From JAGBWK01 sp964462445 (GTDB lineage: Bacteria; Bacteroidota; Bacteroidia; Bacteroidales; Muribaculaceae): a stretch of 64,000 nucleotides of DNA. Position numbers and translations under genes: made by a program. Positions 62,665 to 64,000 of this stretch are shown piece by piece. Every line of letters starts with the position of its first letter. Positions within the stretch are counted from its first letter, which is position 1. Location: contig CAYWXG010000005.1 in NCBI GenBank assembly GCA_964462445.1, positions 1 through 64,000 of the forward strand, in the 5' to 3' direction. A model generated the notes under the pieces. That model ran no database searches. It worked only from the letters and a program-made list of their open reading frames with translations, and was not told where the DNA came from.

Positions 62665-64000
62665 TTATTTAACTAATTCAACTTTTACTTTAACAATCAA
62701 ACCATCGATGTCGAACGTTTCATCTTCTGCGACGAGCAATTCTGCTGCAATTTCAATATTGTCGGCGAGTACCTGACGCTGAATATATTCTTTAAAACAT
62801 AAAACAGCATCATTTGTTTGCTCATCACCTTCAACAGTAAGATTAATTCTGTCGGTAATATCATAATCGCGACTCTTACGCAAATTTTGGATTCGATTAA
62901 CGATGTCGCGGGCTATACCTTCCTTATGCAATTCGTCGGAAATAGTTACGTCCAATGCCAAAGTTAAGCTTCCTTCGTTGGCAACAAGCCATCCGGGAAT
63001 GTCTTCTGAGAAGATTTCCACATCTTCCAAGTCAATTATTACATCTTCACCATTGACATTTATCTGAAGTTTAGCATTTGATTGGAATTCTAAAATTTCA
63101 GATTGGCTCAATCCTGAAATCACACCGGCAACCGCCTTCATATTCTTACCATGTTTCGGGCCGAGTTTTTTGAAATCGGGTTTCACCTTATAAACCAAAA
63201 TACCATCATCGGACTTAACGTATTTAATTGACTTAACATTAACTTCCGACAAAATCAAATCAGATATTGCATCAATAGAATCGCGTAGTTCGGGATTGTC
63301 AACAGGTATCATGATTGTAGACAACGGCTGACGTACCTTAATATTGCTCTTACGACGCAATGACAAAACCATACTTGTCAACGTCTGTGCTATAGCCATA
63401 CGTTCCTCCAATTTAGCATCGATAACAGATTCATCGGCAACCGGGAATTCGGCCAAATGTACAGAATATTTAGCATCGTTGGAATGTAATAGATTGCGAT
63501 ACAATTGATCGGCATAGAAGGGAGAAATGGGTGCCATCAATAGCGCAATAGTCTTCATGCACTCATATAGAGTCTGGTAGGCTGAAAGTTTATCTTCCGA
63601 CATTCCACCACCCCAGAAACGTTTTCTATTAAGACGTACATACCAGTTGCTGAGGTTATCGTTAACAAAGTCGCTGATTGCACGTGCGGCTTTAGTAGGT
63701 TCATAAGTTTCAAGTCCGTTATCCACGGTCTTTATCAACGTGTTCAACGATGACAATATCCAACGGTCAATTTCCGGGCGTTTCTCTACGGGGACTTTTG
63801 CTTCATCGCCTGTAAATCCATCTACATTGGCATAAAGAGAGAGGAATGAATATGTGTTGTAGAGTGTTGAGAACAATTTGCGAGAGACCTCAACTACTCC
63901 TGCCTCATCAAATTTCAAATTATCCCATGGTGATGAATTTGAAATCATGTACCAACGCAATGGATCGGAGCCATATTTATCAATAACTTCGAACGGATTG
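62665..64000 (-). CDS. ileS: Isoleucyl-tRNA synthetase, C-terminal part (partial)
   Basis: The open frame continues to the right edge of the window; its last 445 codons are visible. The visible start reads NPFEVIDKYGSDPLRWYMISN, the characteristic end of the catalytic domain just before the anticodon-binding region, and then LFSTLYNTYSFLSLYANVD, RPEIDRWILSSLNTLI, and the tail with KLGPKHGKNMKAV. The catalytic core with HIGH and KMSKS lies outside. It heads the conserved ileS-dksA-lspA cluster, with 56 bases to the dksA-like gene. Confidence 0.95.
   Translation of the reverse strand, partial: NPFEVIDKYGSDPLRWYMISNSSPWDNLKFDEAGVVEVSRKLFSTLYNTYSFLSLYANVDGFTGDEAKVPVEKRPEIDRWILSSLNTLIKTVDNGLETYEPTKAARAISDFVNDNLSNWYVRLNRKRFWGGGMSEDKLSAYQTLYECMKTIALLMAPISPFYADQLYRNLLHSNDAKYSVHLAEFPVADESVIDAKLEERMAIAQTLTSMVLSLRRKSNIKVRQPLSTIMIPVDNPELRDSIDAISDLILSEVNVKSIKYVKSDDGILVYKVKPDFKKLGPKHGKNMKAVAGVISGLSQSEILEFQSNAKLQINVNGEDVIIDLEDVEIFSEDIPGWLVANEGSLTLALDVTISDELHKEGIARDIVNRIQNLRKSRDYDITDRINLTVEGDEQTNDAVLCFKEYIQRQVLADNIEIAAELLVAEDETFDIDGLIVKVKVELVK

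Overview
This is a 64 kb chromosomal window from a member of the Bacteroidota, most likely order Bacteroidales. The evidence is direct: almost every intergenic promoter found fits the Bacteroides-type pattern TTG - 18 to 21 bases - TAnnTTTG, Shine-Dalgarno sites are rare, and the gene content is typical (type III glutamine synthetase, DUF3332 and DUF4296 lipoproteins, an HU-CCDC81/SPOR fusion protein, an OstA-like envelope protein, a BlaR1-type M56 peptidase with a TonB C-terminal domain). The family Muribaculaceae is my impression only. The DNA is AT-rich. I see no phage, insertion sequence, CRISPR array, rRNA or tRNA gene; the window is mostly core genome.

Layout. 0.1-1.6 kb: tatAC twin-arginine export genes and a small TPR gene on the minus strand. 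1.6-4.2 kb: a secreted histidine acid phosphatase (phytase/MINPP type), an unknown exported protein and thiol peroxidase on the plus strand. 4.2-7.8 kb: a tightly overlapping minus-strand cluster (nitroreductase, DUF2520 dehydrogenase-like protein, KdsC-like phosphatase, Maf), preceded by an HU-CCDC81/SPOR membrane protein. 7.9-21.1 kb: a long plus-strand stretch with an acyltransferase, a membrane metallophosphoesterase, Tex, a divergent FolK, CdsA, PurM, DUF3332, a phosphohexomutase, an RluA-type pseudouridine synthase and Fmt. 21.1-27.0 kb, minus strand: an exported zinc-finger-like protein, a long structured RNA with its own promoter, and an apeB-ostA-surA envelope cluster.

27.3-36.3 kb, plus strand: glnS, TPR proteins, an orphan PstS-like lipoprotein and the agmatine-to-putrescine pair aguA-aguB translationally coupled to a 78-residue acidic protein. 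36.3-42.4 kb, minus: MATE exporter, OPT transporter, a tail-less SSB and glutamine synthetase III. 42.6-46.3 kb, plus: a secreted GH13 amylase and a BlaI/BlaR1-type regulatory pair preceded by three copies of a 16-bp inverted repeat. 46.5-48.2 kb, minus: CPBP protease and TrmN6. 48.4-60.4 kb, plus: EngB, a Rel enzyme with a ruined hydrolase site, a lipoprotein, metF-holB-addB-hemW, and pyrK-pyrD. 60.4-64 kb, minus: the conserved ileS-dksA-lspA-DUF4296 cluster, with ileS running off the right edge.

The strongest candidate for something undescribed is the minus-strand RNA at about 21902-22207. It folds by hand into a 5' hairpin domain plus one continuous ~250-nt imperfect rod with an internal bubble near its middle, starts just after a good promoter and ends in a U-tract. 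Its overall architecture resembles 6S RNA, but I could not confirm a family. Secondary points of interest are two promoters that place transcription start on or next to the start codon (leaderless mRNAs), the three BlaI-type operators, and several core proteins that have lost signature residues (Rel HD site, DksA-like zinc cysteines, SSB tail, FolK C-terminus).
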